DNA from: Rubrivivax sp.
GTDB lineage: Bacteria; Pseudomonadota; Gammaproteobacteria; Burkholderiales; Burkholderiaceae_C
Length of the DNA: 60,625 bases
NCBI GenBank assembly: GCA_021298085.1
Contig: JAJTDE010000008.1
Span: forward strand, 1 to 60,625
Direction: 5' to 3'
The stretch's first letter is position 1; every line of letters starts with the position of its first letter. Under the pieces are notes generated by a model that saw nothing but the letters and a program-made list of their open reading frames with translations, was not told where the DNA came from and did no database searches. The translations under genes and the position numbers were made by a program. Positions 43,783-52,659 of this stretch are shown piece by piece.

Positions 43783-45123
43783 ATGAACACTTCCTTGACG
43801 CGCAGCGTGCCACATGGTGTGCTGCCCGGCTGCCTCCTCGGGCTGCTGCTGTGCGCGGCACTCGGCGCCAAGGCCGAAACCTTCACGGTGACGTCCTTGC
43901 AGGACGCCGGCCCCGGCAGCCTGCGCGAGGCCATCGAGCGCGCCAATGGCAACCCCGGCGAGGACACCATCCGGTTTGCGCTGAGCGGCACGTTGCCGCT
44001 GAAAGCACCTCTGCTCATCAAGGATGATCTGCGGCTGGACGGCATGGGCCAGCGTGTGCAGCTCCACGGTGGCGGCAGCGTCACCATGCTGGTGCTGACC
44101 GAACCCCTCAAGCGCCTGGAGGTGTCCCGGCTGACCTTCTTGCAGGGCCACGCCAGCGCCAGCACGGGGGGCGCCATCCTGGCGCGCGGGCACCTTGTCG
44201 TGCACGAGTCACTGTTCACCGGCAATGTGGCACCGGTGGGCGGCGCCATCTACAGCACCGGCTCCAGCCTCGAAGTCAGCAACTCGACCTTCGCCGACAA
44301 CCAGGCGCTGTCCTGGGGCGGCGCCATTGCGGTCAGCCCTGCCACGCTGGCCCTCATCACGCACAGCACCTTTGTCAACAACACGGCCGCGCAGTTTGGC
44401 GGCGCGCTGTTCCAGAACCCGATCTACGCCGATCAAGGCGCCAGCCTGCCAGGCCTGCTGCCCACGCGCGCCACCGATGCAGCACCTCGTGCCGGCGCTG
44501 CAGCATTGGCCGGAGCGATACAGGTGCGCAACTCCATCCTCTCCGGCGTGTCGGCGCAGGGCAACTGCAGCGTGATCAGCAACCGCATCGTCGACGGCGG
44601 CGGCAACCTCAGCAGCGACAACAGCTGCCCGTTCAGCGCCGACAAGGGCAGCGCCAGCGGCATCAACCCACGGCTTGGACCGCTCGCAGACCATGGCGGG
44701 CCCACGCTGAGCTTTCTGCCCTTGCCCGGCAGCCCGGCGGTGGACGCGGGGGTCAACAGGCTGGCAACTGCCGGCAACGGCAATGGGCTGGGGACCGATC
44801 AACGCGGCCAGCGGCGTGTCACCGGGCTTCGGGTGGACCGCGGCGCGGTCGAACTGCAATCCGCCGACCGGCTGGCCCTGGCCGAACCTCAGCCCACGGC
44901 CACGGCCACGCCGCCAGACACCATGGCCCCGCTGGGTGCCCTTCCGGCGCTGGGCCTGACCACCCCCTCACCCCGGGCCGAACCCTCCACCGACAAGCCA
45001 GCCGCTGCGGCAAGCGACGCGCCAGCAACGCCCCGCAAGAAGCCCGTTCGTCGCAAAGCCGCTGCCGATGGCCCGACTGCCACCGCCTTCCGGCCCGATG
45101 CAGCCACACCGCCCAAACCCTGA
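43783..45123 (+). CDS. Exported right-handed beta-helix protein (CSLREA / choice-of-anchor-type)
   Basis: A 446-residue exported protein. A signal peptide (GCLLGLLLCAALGAKA) is followed by TFTVTSLQDAGPGSLREAIERAN, the CSLREA-like motif that opens many beta-helix surface proteins. Residues 80-330 show the short repeated rungs of a right-handed parallel beta-helix (GGAILARGHLVVHESLFTGN, then GGAIYSTGSSLEVSNSTFADN). LSFLPLPGSPAVDAG near residue 315 is typical of the end of this domain. The last 90 residues are Pro/Ala/Lys-rich and disordered. It may bind or degrade polysaccharide or act as an adhesin; no catalytic residues are evident. Its 3' end overlaps the next gene. Confidence 0.8.
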   Translation: MNTSLTRSVPHGVLPGCLLGLLLCAALGAKAETFTVTSLQDAGPGSLREAIERANGNPGEDTIRFALSGTLPLKAPLLIKDDLRLDGMGQRVQLHGGGSVTMLVLTEPLKRLEVSRLTFLQGHASASTGGAILARGHLVVHESLFTGNVAPVGGAIYSTGSSLEVSNSTFADNQALSWGGAIAVSPATLALITHSTFVNNTAAQFGGALFQNPIYADQGASLPGLLPTRATDAAPRAGAAALAGAIQVRNSILSGVSAQGNCSVISNRIVDGGGNLSSDNSCPFSADKGSASGINPRLGPLADHGGPTLSFLPLPGSPAVDAGVNRLATAGNGNGLGTDQRGQRRVTGLRVDRGAVELQSADRLALAEPQPTATATPPDTMAPLGALPALGLTTPSPRAEPSTDKPAAAASDAPATPRKKPVRRKAAADGPTATAFRPDAATPPKP

Positions 45124-45475
45124 GAACCCCTGCCTGCAGTGTGGTGCCTGCTGCGCCAGCTTCAGGGTCGACTTCGGGCGCGCGGAATTGCTCAGCGAAG
45201 GAGGCCATGTGCCGGATGGCATGGCGGTCGACGTGAGCGGCCACACCTGCCGCATGCGGGGTACCGACCACGCCCTTCCGCGCTGCGCTGCCCTGGTGGG
45301 CCAGGTGGGCGTGCAGGCCGCCTGCGGCATCCACGAATGGCGACCGTCGCCGTGCCGTGAGTTCGGCCTGCGGGCGCCGCATGGCCAGGGTGACGATGCC
45401 TGTGATGCCGCGCGCCGCCGTCACGGCCTCAGTCCGCTGAGCGGTGGATCACGCAGCGCCCCCGCCGCCCATTGA
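45098..45475 (+). CDS. YkgJ-family cysteine-cluster protein
   Basis: A 125-residue protein with the putative metal-chelating pattern of the YkgJ family: PCLQCGACCASF near the N-terminus, then PRCAALVGQ and ACGIHEWRPSPCREFG. The eight or so cysteines probably bind zinc or an iron-sulfur cluster. The ATG at 45098 is chosen because it begins just before the first cysteine cluster; an ATG at 45068 is also in frame. It overlaps the 3' end of the beta-helix gene by 26 bp in another frame, so it is probably translated from the same message. Function is unknown. A second, longer YkgJ-like protein is encoded at 56270-57049. Confidence 0.85.
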   Translation: MQPHRPNPENPCLQCGACCASFRVDFGRAELLSEGGHVPDGMAVDVSGHTCRMRGTDHALPRCAALVGQVGVQAACGIHEWRPSPCREFGLRAPHGQGDDACDAARRRHGLSPLSGGSRSAPAAH

Positions 45476-45505
45476 GCCGGCACCGCTGCGTCCCGACCCG
45501 GTGTC

Positions 45506-47122
45506 TCAGCGGGCTTCGCGCAGCTTGAACCGCTGCAGCTTGCCGGTTTCCGTGCGCGGCAGCGTCTCGCAAAAGCTCACCGCCCGCGGGTACTTGTAGG
45601 GCGCAATCGTCTGCTTGACGAAGTCCTGCAGGGTGCGCGCCATGGCCTCGTCGCCGGCATGCCCTGGCTTCAGCACCACAAAGGCCTTGACGATCTGCCC
45701 GCGCTCGTCATCGGCCACGCCCACCACGCCGCACTCGGCGACGGCCGGGTGCATCAGCAGCGCGCTTTCCACCTCAGGGCCGGCGATGTTGTAGCCGCCG
45801 GAGATGATCATGTCGTCGGTGCGCGCCTGGTAGACAAACTGGCCGTCGTCGTCCTGCCGGTAGGCGTCGCCCGTGAGGTTCCAGCCCCGTTGCACATACT
45901 GGGCCTGGCGCGGGTCGTCCAGGTACTTGCAGCCGGTGGGGCCCTGGATGGCCAGGCGCCCGACGGTGCCGCGGGGTACCTCGCGGCCCTCGTCGTCCCA
46001 CAAGGCCGCGCGGTAGCCCGGCACCGGCACGCCGGTGGCGCCGCCGCGCGCCAGGGTTTCGTCGGCGCTGATGAAGATGTGGAACAGCTCGGTGGAGCCG
46101 ATACCGTCGATCAGGTTCAGGCCGGTGCTGGCCAGCCACAGCGCCCGTGTCGCCGCCGGCAGCGCCTCACCCGCGCTGACGCATTTGCGCAGAGGTGAGA
46201 GGTCATGCTGGGCCGCCTGCCCCGCCATGGCGCGGTAGCTGGTGGGCGCGGTGAACATCACACTGGCGCCATGGCGCGCGGCCTCGGCCAGCAGCACATC
46301 CGGGCTGGCCTTCTCAATCAGCACCGCGCAGGCACCGATGTGCAGCGGAAAGCACAGCAGGCCCCCCAGCCCAAAGGTGAAGGCCAGGGGCGGGCTGCCG
46401 ATGAAGACGTCGTCAGCGCTGGCCTTCAGCACATGGGGCGGCCAGCACAGGCAGGCCGCCAGCATGTCCCTGTGGGTGTGCATCGCGGCCTTGGGCTGGC
46501 CGGTGGTGCCGGAGGTGAAGGCCATCAGGCCAATGTCCTCGGGCGCTGAATGCCAGGCGTCGAACGCAGCCGGCTGCTGGGCGGCGGCGGCCTCCAGCGG
46601 GGAGCCCTCGCCCCCATTGAACAGCATCACCCGCTGCAGCACGGGGTGGTCGGCCTGCGCCTGCTGCAGCTCGTCGGCCAGGCGCGCATCACACAGGGCC
46701 AGGCTGATCTGCGCCTTGTCGATGATCACACCCAGCTCGCGCGCCCGCAGCAGCGGCATCGTGCCCACCGCAATGCCACCGGCCTTGAACACGGCCAGGA
46801 AGGCCATCGCCAGCCGTGGGCTGTTGGCACCCCGCAGCAGCACGCGGTTGCCCGGCACCAGCCCCATCTGGCTGACCAGCACGTGTGCCATGCGGTTGAC
46901 CTGCTCGGCCACTTCGGCGTAGGTCCAGCACCGGCCATCGCTGCCGATCAGGCAGGGACGGTGGCCATGTCCACGTGCGAGCCAGGCGTCGAGCAGTTCG
47001 CTGGTGACATTCAGCGCGCTTCGTTTGGCCAGGGCCTGCAGCGCCGGGGTGTCAAACACCAGCTGAGGCAAGGCGTCGGCGTGGGGCATGCGATCGGGGG
47101 CAAAGGTGTCGATGGCACTCAT
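45506..47122 (-). CDS. Aromatic acid-CoA ligase (2-aminobenzoate/benzoate-CoA ligase type)
   Basis: A 538-residue adenylate-forming ligase. MAFTSGTTGQPKAAMHTHRDML is the P-loop-like motif. DGIGSTELFHIF near residue 325, GDAYRQDDDGQFVYQARTDDMIISGGYNIAGPEVE near residue 415 and the catalytic Lys of PRTETGKLQRFKLRE at the C-terminus complete the core. NVTSELLDAWLARGHGHRPCLIG at the N-terminus and IGSTELFHIF are characteristic of benzoate/2-aminobenzoate-CoA ligases. Divergent position beside kynA suggests it activates anthranilate from tryptophan breakdown. The ATG at 47122 (MSAIDTFAPDRMP) is preferred over one at 47200, which lies closer to the palindromic operator. Benzoate as substrate cannot be excluded. 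Confidence 0.85.
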   Translation of the reverse strand: MSAIDTFAPDRMPHADALPQLVFDTPALQALAKRSALNVTSELLDAWLARGHGHRPCLIGSDGRCWTYAEVAEQVNRMAHVLVSQMGLVPGNRVLLRGANSPRLAMAFLAVFKAGGIAVGTMPLLRARELGVIIDKAQISLALCDARLADELQQAQADHPVLQRVMLFNGGEGSPLEAAAAQQPAAFDAWHSAPEDIGLMAFTSGTTGQPKAAMHTHRDMLAACLCWPPHVLKASADDVFIGSPPLAFTFGLGGLLCFPLHIGACAVLIEKASPDVLLAEAARHGASVMFTAPTSYRAMAGQAAQHDLSPLRKCVSAGEALPAATRALWLASTGLNLIDGIGSTELFHIFISADETLARGGATGVPVPGYRAALWDDEGREVPRGTVGRLAIQGPTGCKYLDDPRQAQYVQRGWNLTGDAYRQDDDGQFVYQARTDDMIISGGYNIAGPEVESALLMHPAVAECGVVGVADDERGQIVKAFVVLKPGHAGDEAMARTLQDFVKQTIAPYKYPRAVSFCETLPRTETGKLQRFKLREAR

Positions 47123-47208
47123 GGGCAGCTCGCAGGGAAGCACGCGGGGCAGCGGGGCAAAGCGGGTGCGGGCGGCCGCGCCGATCAAGGCTGGCGCCAC
47201 GAAAGTAC

Positions 47209-47229
47209 TTTAGATCTAAACTAATTGTG
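47209..47229 (-). promoter_or_regulatory. Palindromic operator with -10 element in the ligase/kynA divergent region
   Basis: TTTAGATCTAAA (47209-47220) is a perfect 12-bp palindrome. On the minus strand CACAAT (47229-47224) ends three bases before it, so the palindrome would cover the transcription start of the CoA ligase. This layout is typical of MarR- or TetR-type repression, often released by the CoA thioester product. No such regulator gene is in the window. Confidence 0.55.
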
Positions 47230-47300
47230 CCGCCCAGCCTCGTTTCCCCCGGGGGTCCTGTCGCAGGACCTTGTCGGTGGCCACCGCGCGAGACTTCCGC

Positions 47301-48200
47301 ATGAATCCTGAGCCCGACGCACGTCCTGACCCGCTGCCGCCGTCGCCTGACGCCGCCTCAACCCCCCGCGGCGAGGCCATCGTGCGCGAAGAAGGCGCCC
47401 AGACTGACTTCTCCAACGCCATGAGCTATGGCGATTACCTCTGCCTGGACCAGGTCCTGAGCGCCCAGCACCCGCTGTCACCCGCCCACGACGAGATGCT
47501 GTTCATCGTGCAGCACCAGGCCAGCGAGTTGTGGATGAAGCTGATGCTGCACGAGCTGCGCGCGGCCATCAGCCGCATCGCCGCCGACGACCTGCCCAAC
47601 GCCTTCAAGATGCTGGCCCGCGTGAGCCGCATCCTGGAACAGCTGGTGCATGCCTGGGACGTGCTGGCCACGATGACACCGCCCGAGTACAGCGCCATCC
47701 GCCCGTACCTGGGGCCGTCAAGCGGCTTCCAGAGCTGGCAGTACCGCTGCATCGAGTTCAGCCTGGGCAACAAGAATGCCGCGATGCTCAAGCCCCATGC
47801 ACACAGCCCGGCGCGCCTGGCGGAAGTGCGCGCAGCCCACGAGGCCCCGTCGCTCTACGACGAGGCCCTGCGCCTGCTGGCGCGACGCGGACTGGCCATG
47901 CCGCAGAGCCACCTGCAGCGCGACTGGACACAACCCTACGCCGCGAGCGAGGCGGTGGAACAGGCCTGGCTGCAGGTCTACCGGCAACCGCAGCAGCACT
48001 TTGACCTCTACCAGCTGGGCGAAGAGCTGACCGACCTGGAAGACGCCTTTCGGCTCTGGCGCTTCCGCCATGTCACGACGGTGGAGCGGGTCATCGGCTT
48101 CAAGCGCGGCACTGGCGGAACGGGGGGCGTGAGCTACCTGCGCAAGATGCTCGACACCGTGCTGTTTCCGGAGCTCTGGCGGCTGCGCACGGAGCTGTGA
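47301..48200 (+). CDS. kynA: Tryptophan 2,3-dioxygenase
   Basis: A 299-residue haem enzyme that opens the indole ring of L-tryptophan to N-formylkynurenine, the first step of the kynurenine pathway. [20 protein letters not shown] near residue 42, [22 protein letters not shown] near residue 65 (substrate-binding region and distal His), [16 protein letters not shown] near residue 140 and the late [28 protein letters not shown] (proximal haem His, T-loop glycine motif) are all intact. The ATG at 47301 gives normal length. The CoA ligase gene is divergent and a possible arylformamidase lies at 51344; no kynureninase is present in the window. Confidence 0.96.
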   Translation: MNPEPDARPDPLPPSPDAASTPRGEAIVREEGAQTDFSNAMSYGDYLCLDQVLSAQHPLSPAHDEMLFIVQHQASELWMKLMLHELRAAISRIAADDLPNAFKMLARVSRILEQLVHAWDVLATMTPPEYSAIRPYLGPSSGFQSWQYRCIEFSLGNKNAAMLKPHAHSPARLAEVRAAHEAPSLYDEALRLLARRGLAMPQSHLQRDWTQPYAASEAVEQAWLQVYRQPQQHFDLYQLGEELTDLEDAFRLWRFRHVTTVERVIGFKRGTGGTGGVSYLRKMLDTVLFPELWRLRTEL

Positions 48201-48223
48201 CGGCGGCACATCGTTCGGGACGC

Positions 48224-48229
48224 CACAAT
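48224..48229 (+). promoter_or_regulatory. Possible -10 element (CACAAT)
   Basis: CACAAT lies 26 nt before the ATG of the aminopeptidase gene, in the 55-bp gap after kynA. It suggests a separate promoter for the downstream gene. Confidence 0.35.
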
Positions 48230-48255
48230 CGAGGGTCTACGCACGGAGCAGCCCC

Positions 48256-50067
48256 ATGGATACCCGCACCAACCCCCACCGTCTGCGCATCGACCACCTG
48301 CGCGAGGTGATGCACCGCGAAGGCGTCCACGCCGTGCTGGTGCCCAGCGCAGACCCGCACTTGAGCGAATACCTGCCCGGCCGCTGGGCCGGCCGCGAAT
48401 GGCTGTCGGGCTTCACCGGCTCCATGGGCACGCTGGTGGTGTCACGCGACACCGCCGCGCTGTTCGCCGACAGCCGCTACTGGACGCAGGCCGAGCGTGA
48501 GCTCAACGGCAGCGGCATCGAGCTCGTCAAGATCCAGACCGGCGGCTCCACCGCCCACGTCGACTGGCTGGCCCAGCACACGCCGCCGGGCCAGGTGGTG
48601 GCGGTTGACGGCCAGGTGCTCGGGCTGGGCGCCGCCCAGCAGCTGAAGGCGGCGCTGGACAAGGCCGGCGTCGAGCTGCGCACCCACAGCGACCTGCTCG
48701 CCCTGATGTGGACAGACCGTCCCAGCCTGCCCAAGGCCTCGGTCTACGAACACCGCGCACCGCAGGCTCCGCAGCCCCGCCAGGCCAAGCTGGCACGCGT
48801 GCGTGAGGCCATGGCCCAGGCCGGTGCCACGCATCACTTCATCTCCACGGTGGACGACATCGCTTGGGTGACCAACCTGCGCGGCAGCGATGTCGAGTAC
48901 AACCCGGTCTTCCTGGCCCACCTGCTGATCGACCTGACCAGCGCCACGCTGTTTGTCGGTGAAGGCAAGGTCGACGCGTCGCTGCGTGACGTGCTGGCCG
49001 CCGAAGGGCTGACGCTGGCGCCCTATGGCAAGGCCGGCGCGGCGCTGTCGGACCTGCCAGCCAGCAGCACGCTGCTGCTGGACCCCAAACGCGTCACACA
49101 CGGCTTGCGCGAACAGGTGGCCAGCGGCGTGCGCCTGGTGGAAGCCATCAACCCCAGCACGCTCTTCAAGAGCCGCAAGGGCGCCGAAGAGGCGGCCCAC
49201 ATCCGCGAGGCCATGGCCGAGGATGGCGCCGCGATGTGCGCGTTCTACGCTCGCTTCGAGGCCGCACTGGCCCGCGGCGAGGCCCTCACCGAACTGACCG
49301 TCGACGACTGGCTGAGCGAAGCCCGCGCGTCGCGCGCCGGGTTTGTGGGCCTGAGCTTCAGCACCATCGCCGGCTTCAACGCCAACGGGGCCATGCCGCA
49401 CTACCGGGCCACCGAAGCCAGCCACGCCAGCATCGACGGCGACGGCCTGCTGCTGATCGACAGCGGCGGCCAGTACCTGGGCGGCACCACCGACATCACC
49501 CGCGTCTGGCCCATCGGCACCGTGTCGCCGGCGATGAAGCGCGACTACACCCTGGTTCTGAAAGGCACGATGGCGCTCAGCCGGGCCCGTTTCCCCCGCG
49601 GCACGCTGAGCCCGATGCTCGACAGCCTGGCACGCGCGCCGCTGTGGGCCGAGGGCCTGGATTACGGCCACGGCACCGGCCATGGCGTGGGCTACTTCCT
49701 GAACGTCCATGAGGGCCCGCAGAGCCTCAGCAAGGCCATCCCGACACCCGAGATGGCCATGGAGCCCGGCATGATCACCAGCATCGAACCCGGCCTGTAC
49801 CGGCCTGGCCAGTGGGGTGTGCGCATCGAAAACCTGGTGATGAACGTGCCGGCCACTACCCGCGAAGCCGGCAGCTTCGGCGAGTTCCTGGAATTCGAGA
49901 CCCTGACGCTGTGCCCCATCGACACCCGCTGCATCGACCGCAGCCTGCTGCGCGATGACGAAACCGCCTGGCTGAACGCGTACCACGCCGTCGTGCGCGA
50001 ACGGCTGGCACCCCGCGTCAGCGGCGCTGCGCTGGCCTGGCTGGAAGAACGGACGCAACCCGTCTGA
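48256..50067 (+). CDS. Xaa-Pro aminopeptidase (M24B, three-domain type)
   Basis: A 603-residue dinuclear metallopeptidase removing N-terminal residues that precede proline. Two creatinase-like N-terminal domains (about 1-150 and 160-310) precede the pita-bread catalytic domain. Metal ligands are LLIDSGGQYLGGTTDITR (two Asp), GTGHGVGYFLNVHEGPQ (His), ITSIEPGLYRPGQWG (Glu) and VRIENLV (Glu). The catalytic His in HYRATE near residue 378 is also present. The three-domain layout and length match the eukaryote-like APP group found in many proteobacteria. It is cytoplasmic with no signal peptide. Confidence 0.93.
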   Translation: MDTRTNPHRLRIDHLREVMHREGVHAVLVPSADPHLSEYLPGRWAGREWLSGFTGSMGTLVVSRDTAALFADSRYWTQAERELNGSGIELVKIQTGGSTAHVDWLAQHTPPGQVVAVDGQVLGLGAAQQLKAALDKAGVELRTHSDLLALMWTDRPSLPKASVYEHRAPQAPQPRQAKLARVREAMAQAGATHHFISTVDDIAWVTNLRGSDVEYNPVFLAHLLIDLTSATLFVGEGKVDASLRDVLAAEGLTLAPYGKAGAALSDLPASSTLLLDPKRVTHGLREQVASGVRLVEAINPSTLFKSRKGAEEAAHIREAMAEDGAAMCAFYARFEAALARGEALTELTVDDWLSEARASRAGFVGLSFSTIAGFNANGAMPHYRATEASHASIDGDGLLLIDSGGQYLGGTTDITRVWPIGTVSPAMKRDYTLVLKGTMALSRARFPRGTLSPMLDSLARAPLWAEGLDYGHGTGHGVGYFLNVHEGPQSLSKAIPTPEMAMEPGMITSIEPGLYRPGQWGVRIENLVMNVPATTREAGSFGEFLEFETLTLCPIDTRCIDRSLLRDDETAWLNAYHAVVRERLAPRVSGAALAWLEERTQPV

Positions 50068-50278
50068 GGGCGCGTTCACGGCAGGTCTGCTGGCGGCTCA
50101 GCGGGCGGATGCTGGTGAGAGCAGGCGGCCGGAAGGGCCGCACCGCGGCTGCTCCTGCACGCGCTTGGCGCCGCCGTCACACCGCTTGACGACAGGCGGC
50201 GCCCGCTGGTCGCGGCGGTCTGGCCCCCGCAGGGACCATTGCCTAGAGTGGTGCTCCATCGACGCACCTGGAGCCCGC

Positions 50279-51301
50279 ATGCCCTCGCACACCAACCCCT
50301 TTCACCCCATCACCCGCGTGGGCCGAGCCCTGACGCTGGCCGCTTCGCTGATCACCGGCGGCCTGCTGCTGGGCGGCTGCTCGGCCATCGCGGTGGCCAC
50401 CGCCCCCGCCAAGACCGCCAGCAGCACCCGCACAGCGCTGGCCCTGCAGGCCGACGCCGTGTTCTGGCAGACGCTGCACGGCGGGCGCTACGAGGACATC
50501 GACCGCGCACTCGAGATCCAGACCGCGGCCTACCTGGAAAACCCCCGCGATGCCCTGACCGCCGCCCACGCCGGCTGGCTGCACTTCTGGCGCCTGGCCG
50601 AAAGCAGCCGGCTGGCCAAGGTGCCGGCCAGCATCACGGCCGACGCGGTGATGGCCCGCCGTTACTTCGAGGAAGCCGTGCGTCTGCAGCCCGGTGAGGC
50701 GCGCTTTCAGGGCTTTCTGGGCTCAGCACTGCTCACCGAAGGCAGCATCCACCAGGACGAGCGCCTGACACGCCAGGGTTACTTCACGCTGATGGACAGC
50801 GTCTCCGCCTGGCCTGAGTTCAACCTGTTCACGGCCGGCTACTCGCTGTCACGGCTGCCGGCCGATTCATCCCGCTACCGGGAAGCGCTGGAGATGCAGT
50901 GGCGCACGCTGGACCTCTGCGCCGGCCGCGCCATCGACCGCCAGAACCCTGATTTCAGCCCCTACCTGACGCGCGCCACCACCGAAGGGCCGCAACGCGC
51001 CTGCTGGAATTCGTGGATCGCGCCGCACAACTTCGAAGGCTTCTTCATGAACATGGGCGACATGCTGGTGAAGGCCGGTGATGTGGCCACGGCAAAGAAG
51101 GTCTACGCCAATGCCCGGCACTCTCCGGCCTACACACGCTGGCCGCACCGCGCGATGCTGGAACAGCGCATCACCGACGCGCCCACCAACGTCGCGGCCT
51201 TCAACGCCGCCGTCACGCCCCAGACACCCGACAGCCGGCGCATGATGGTGCAGACCCGGGTGAACTGCATGGCCTGCCACCAGGCGTCGGCCACGCCCTG
51301 A
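50279..51301 (+). CDS. Lipoprotein with C-terminal haem-binding motif
   Basis: A 340-residue protein. The start ATG at 50279 has GGAG before it. The signal peptide ends in the lipobox LLGGCSAIA, so the protein is anchored by lipid at Cys residue 37. The body is helical and TPR-like (EDIDRALEIQTAAYLENPRDALTAAHAGWLHFW). The last ten residues contain CMACHQ, a single C-x-x-C-H motif for covalent haem c attachment. A haem so near the C-terminus with no cytochrome domain around it is unusual, so attachment is uncertain; no Met ligand is obvious. No recognised family name. It stands alone, with a TAGAGT -10-like box at 50244. Confidence 0.7.
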   Translation: MPSHTNPFHPITRVGRALTLAASLITGGLLLGGCSAIAVATAPAKTASSTRTALALQADAVFWQTLHGGRYEDIDRALEIQTAAYLENPRDALTAAHAGWLHFWRLAESSRLAKVPASITADAVMARRYFEEAVRLQPGEARFQGFLGSALLTEGSIHQDERLTRQGYFTLMDSVSAWPEFNLFTAGYSLSRLPADSSRYREALEMQWRTLDLCAGRAIDRQNPDFSPYLTRATTEGPQRACWNSWIAPHNFEGFFMNMGDMLVKAGDVATAKKVYANARHSPAYTRWPHRAMLEQRITDAPTNVAAFNAAVTPQTPDSRRMMVQTRVNCMACHQASATP

Positions 51302-51343
51302 GCGGCTGCCACCGGCAGCGCCCGCGCCAACTGCCCTGCGCTG

Positions 51344-52225
51344 TCAAACCCCCAAGGCCCGCCGCACCGCCTGGTGCAGCCGGGTGGAAGGGTCCACCAG
51401 GGCGTCCATCACGCTCAGGTGGTGGCAGCCGGGCACGGCCTCGCAGGCGCTGACCACCCGCAGGCCCCAGGCCTCGCGCAAGGCGCGGCCCTGGCGGTGA
51501 AACTCCGGGCTTTCCTGTTCGCCGACAAAGGCCTGCACACTGCCCGCGCGTGGGCGCTTGAGCGGCAGCAGCGCGGGACTCAGCCGCTCGGCCTCGGCGG
51601 CGGTCAGGCCCAGGTCACTGGACAGGAACGGCGCGTGCCGCAGGGGCTCCAGCTCAAACAGCCCCGACACCGGCACCGCCACCTTGACCACATCGGCCGG
51701 CAAGCCCGGCGCCACCTGCGGCCACTCACAGGCCATCATCATGGCGGCCAGGTGGCCACCGGCCGAATGGCCCGTGACGACGATGCGGTGAGGGTCGCCC
51801 CCGTACTCGGCGGCGTGCGCCCAGGCCCAGGCCACCGCCTGCACCATCTGCATGACGATCTGCGCCAGCGTCACCTGCGGGCAGAGGTTGTAGTTGGGCA
51901 CCAGCACCAGTGCGCCGGCCTCGCAGAAGGGCTGGGCGATGAAGGATTGGTCCTGCTTGTCCAGCGCGCGCCAGTAGCCGCCGTGGATGTGGATCAGCAC
52001 CGGCGCGGCGGGGCTGCCTGCGGATGGTGCGCTCGGCAAGAAGATGTCCAGGCGCTCGCCGGGGTTGTGATGCCCGGCCTCGGTGTAGGGCACGTCCAGC
52101 ACCGACCGCAGCTGAGCACGGGCGGCGGCCGAACGGCTGGCCCAGCGCTGCAGGTGCTCGGCGGCATCAGGAATGCCCGCACGGGCGTTGTATTGCTGGT
52201 CGTACCACTGGGGTGTCTTGAGCAT
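51344..52225 (-). CDS. Alpha/beta hydrolase, arylformamidase-like
   Basis: A 293-residue hydrolase. HIHGGYWRALDKQ near residue 78 is the oxyanion-hole motif typical of kynurenine formamidases and HSL-type esterases. VVTGHSAGGHLAAMMM near residue 150 holds the nucleophile Ser. GEQESPEFHRQG is the likely Asp/Glu site and PGCHHLSVMDAL near residue 273 the His. The HGGYW form and length match eukaryote-type arylformamidase (AFMID/BNA7). With kynA 3 kb away, hydrolysis of N-formylkynurenine is a reasonable guess, but the genes are not in one operon. The ATG at 52225 is preferred because upstream residues are not family-like. Confidence 0.75.
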   Translation of the reverse strand: MLKTPQWYDQQYNARAGIPDAAEHLQRWASRSAAARAQLRSVLDVPYTEAGHHNPGERLDIFLPSAPSAGSPAAPVLIHIHGGYWRALDKQDQSFIAQPFCEAGALVLVPNYNLCPQVTLAQIVMQMVQAVAWAWAHAAEYGGDPHRIVVTGHSAGGHLAAMMMACEWPQVAPGLPADVVKVAVPVSGLFELEPLRHAPFLSSDLGLTAAEAERLSPALLPLKRPRAGSVQAFVGEQESPEFHRQGRALREAWGLRVVSACEAVPGCHHLSVMDALVDPSTRLHQAVRRALGV

Positions 52226-52482
52226 GGTGCCGGGGGTGCTGAGGCGGTAGAGGGCGGCGTGAGGGCCGCAATGACAGCGCAAGTATCACGCGGCCGGGCC
52301 ACGCTGACGCGGCACGCAGGCAACAGCGCTGGCTGAACGGTCAGCGGCGACACCGTCTGTCCACGCTGCGCGCCGCTCGTCGCAGCCTGGGCGCCACCCG
52401 TCGCACACCGGGTACAGCTCAGCCGCTGGACGACGAAGATACCTCCATCGACACACCACTGACCCCGTCACAGGAGCCCACC

Positions 52483-52659
52483 ATGAACCACGTTGCCACC
52501 ACCGCCCGCCTGCCCGCCTTCATCCTGGCTGCCGTGATGACCTTCGGCATCATGACCGGCCTGGATGCGCTGGCCATCACCGGCTCATCCAGCGAAGCCT
52601 TGCTCGCCCAGCAGGGCCAACTGCTGGTGTCATGCCCGGCGCCCAGCCGTCAGGGCTGA
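52483..52659 (+). CDS. Small 58-residue exported or membrane peptide
   Basis: ATG at 52483 follows CAGGAGCCCACC, a good ribosome site, and the frame ends at TGA 52657-52659. The peptide has one hydrophobic stretch (AFILAAVMTFGIMTGLDALA, residues 12-31) that could be a signal peptide or a membrane anchor, then a short polar tail with one cysteine. Third codon positions are mostly G or C, as expected of a real gene. It overlaps the 3' end of the NUDIX-MBL gene by 10 bp, tail to tail. Function is unknown. Confidence 0.6.
   Translation: MNHVATTARLPAFILAAVMTFGIMTGLDALAITGSSSEALLAQQGQLLVSCPAPSRQG

Noticed and set aside
46550..47224. Plus-strand open frame opposite the aromatic acid-CoA ligase gene
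   Set aside because: No domain similarity; the minus strand carries all adenylation motifs.
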